From Chrysomallon squamiferum (taxonomy: Eukaryota > Mollusca > Gastropoda > Neomphalida > Peltospiridae): 64,000 bases of DNA. The stretch spans positions 8,764,260-8,828,259 of the forward strand of contig CM022674.1 of assembly GCA_012295275.1 (NCBI GenBank), read 5' to 3'. Positions within the stretch are counted from its first letter, which is position 1. Each line of letters opens with the position of its first letter. The notes below the pieces were generated by a model. It searched no databases and had not been told where the DNA came from. It saw only the letters and a list, made by a program, of their open reading frames with translations. Below are positions 62,618 to 64,000 of this stretch, one piece after another. The position numbers were made by a program, and so were the translations under genes.

Positions 62618-63625
62618 GAATGAATACCAAATTTTATATGTTATTAGTAACAGCGTAAGCAAAAATATGCTATCATCTATTGAATGAAATGACATGGAAA
62701 ATATTTGCTGCTAAATGTTAAGCGACATATCACCATCGCTATATGAACATTTTATTGTTTCCTGTAAACGTCAATTTTCACCTTCAATGAAAAATAGACT
62801 CGCCCAGGAGAATATTATGTTCAATAAACAGTATGTAGATATAATAACAGTTAAATTGTACATTTAATAATTCAGTGCAGAGCATCAACTTTACACAAAA
62901 CCCTAATCATTACAAAATAAAATAAAGATAAACTTTTCCTCAAAATCGACAAATTGTTTTCCCTTACAAAAACGACCTTTTGTGACCTTCTGTCGGCCGG
63001 GTATTTGGACACTATTTATATTGTGTTGATAAATATAAGAATAATGAAATCACTTCGTTCAGTTTATACCTAAACAGTTTTATAACAATCATATGTTGTT
63101 GTATATTTTTTATCTTTTTCTAAATTAATTCAAATTAATATCAAGGTATTAAGAAATATTTTTATTTTATTTTTGAAAACATTAGGATAAATAACGTTTA
63201 GTAAATAAATAAATAAAAAAAATAAAAAGAGAGAAAAATATTACTCGACACAAAATAATCCGGCTTATCATCTACTTTTATAAAAATTAATTTTAGCTGC
63301 TAAATCTCGATGCAGAATAGAAACAAAGATACAAAGAAAGCGCGAAGACAAGCATATTTTGTAAACGAGCGAAACTTCATAAATCAATATGAGCTAGTCT
63401 GATTACGAACAACGAACTGTCGTGTCCTCGCTAAATCTTCCGTGTTTCAAACCCAGCAAGTTTATATAAAAGTTCGAACAATAAGCGTTGTAACCATCAC
63501 TTTGTCGTATTAAAAACTCAACAGTTTCATATTTAGAACGGGTCAGACAATATCTGTTTGGTTATTTGTCATTATTTTGTTGTATGATTTATTTATGACT
63601 TTTCAGGACATCCGTGTTTGTTTTT

Positions 63626-63638
63626 CAACATGGCCGCC
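63626..63638 (+). promoter_or_regulatory. YY1/Kozak-like motif
   Basis: CAACATGGCCGCC resembles a YY1 start-site element (CAAGATGGCGGC) or a strong-context start codon. The frame from this ATG is only 16 codons. It may mark the transcription start of a gene reading out of the window to the right. Confidence 0.3.
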
Positions 63639-64000
63639 TTTTTTTCCCCTTTTTTTTTTTTTCAAAGGGTAGTATCTAATGTATCAACCTGTCATTTGAT
63701 TCAAATTTTCATTGCAAAATTGGCTGATTATTGAAAACTGAAATTAAAATTAATATTTGAAAAACCTCCACGAAGCATCATAAGCTGCACAGATATGGCG
63801 ATTTATGTTTGCACGTAGTTCAGTGAATTCTGCGTACCTACACGTATACCAAGCACAAACGTGTGGGTCATTTGTTAGTGATACGAGATCTTAACTATGC
63901 AACGTTGATATAATAGACAGCTTATAATATATCTCTGTGTAATTTATGTTATTCGCATATGTATTCATTATACCATACCTAGCACAGCAGAGCCGTAACA

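Larger units (their letters stand above)
61921..64000. other. Right-hand spacer
   Basis: Two kilobases upstream of the PRDM2-like gene. Mostly AT-rich with no coding region. It contains the second copy of a dispersed repeat (62525-62617) and a CAACATGGCCGCC motif at 63626-63638. Confidence 0.65.

Noticed and set aside
1-64000. CRISPR arrays, rRNA, tRNA, bacterial operons
   Set aside because: None found; the repeats present are eukaryotic microsatellites and short inverted or tandem repeats.

Overview
The window is animal nuclear DNA. It carries split genes with GT-AG introns, AT-rich introns and spacers, and many microsatellites ((ATT)n, (AT)n, (CA)n, (CT)n). There are no operons and no prokaryotic signals. 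The gene set (TRAIP, a KIF20 kinesin-6, SF3B4, a PRDM2/RIZ-type protein) is bilaterian. Base composition and repeat style make a lophotrochozoan such as a mollusc, perhaps a cephalopod, my best guess, but nothing in the sequence fixes the species.

Layout, left to right: 0-4.1 kb, non-coding DNA with a foldback-like inverted repeat near 1.1-1.6 kb. 4.13-5.20 kb (+), a single-exon phytanoyl-CoA-dioxygenase-like gene with a C-terminal hydrophobic anchor. 8.30-11.66 kb (-), an eight-exon gene for a 285-residue leucine-rich-repeat protein ending in a CaaX-like tetrapeptide. 13.54-15.61 kb (+), TRAIP in three coding exons. 18.65-41.5 kb (-), a very large KIF20A/KIF20B-like kinesin-6 gene. 42.09-46.11 kb (+), SF3B4 in ten exons, head-to-head with the kinesin. 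49.48-61.9 kb (-), a PRDM2/RIZ-like gene with an N-terminal PR domain and a 6.9-kb last exon. 62-64 kb, spacer with a dispersed repeat and one promoter-like motif.

I built exon models by hand from splice sites and checked that the reading phase carries through every junction. The LRR gene gives 285 residues, TRAIP 442, SF3B4 400 and PRDM2 2,850. The kinesin gives 987 residues (short form) or about 2,560 (long form).

The most interesting point is the kinesin locus. Its motor and neck exons lead into a 193-codon exon with its own stop, giving a KIF20A-sized protein. The same exon also holds in-frame donors that join in phase to a 2.9-kb coiled-coil exon and 13 further exons, giving a KIF20B-sized or larger protein. 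One locus may therefore make both forms. Two of the genes act in the cell cycle or in replication stress (TRAIP, KIF20), and both have E2F-like sequence near the presumed 5' end. SF3B4 is a core U2 snRNP splicing factor and PRDM2 a chromatin regulator. I see no functional clustering beyond the divergent KIF20/SF3B4 pair.
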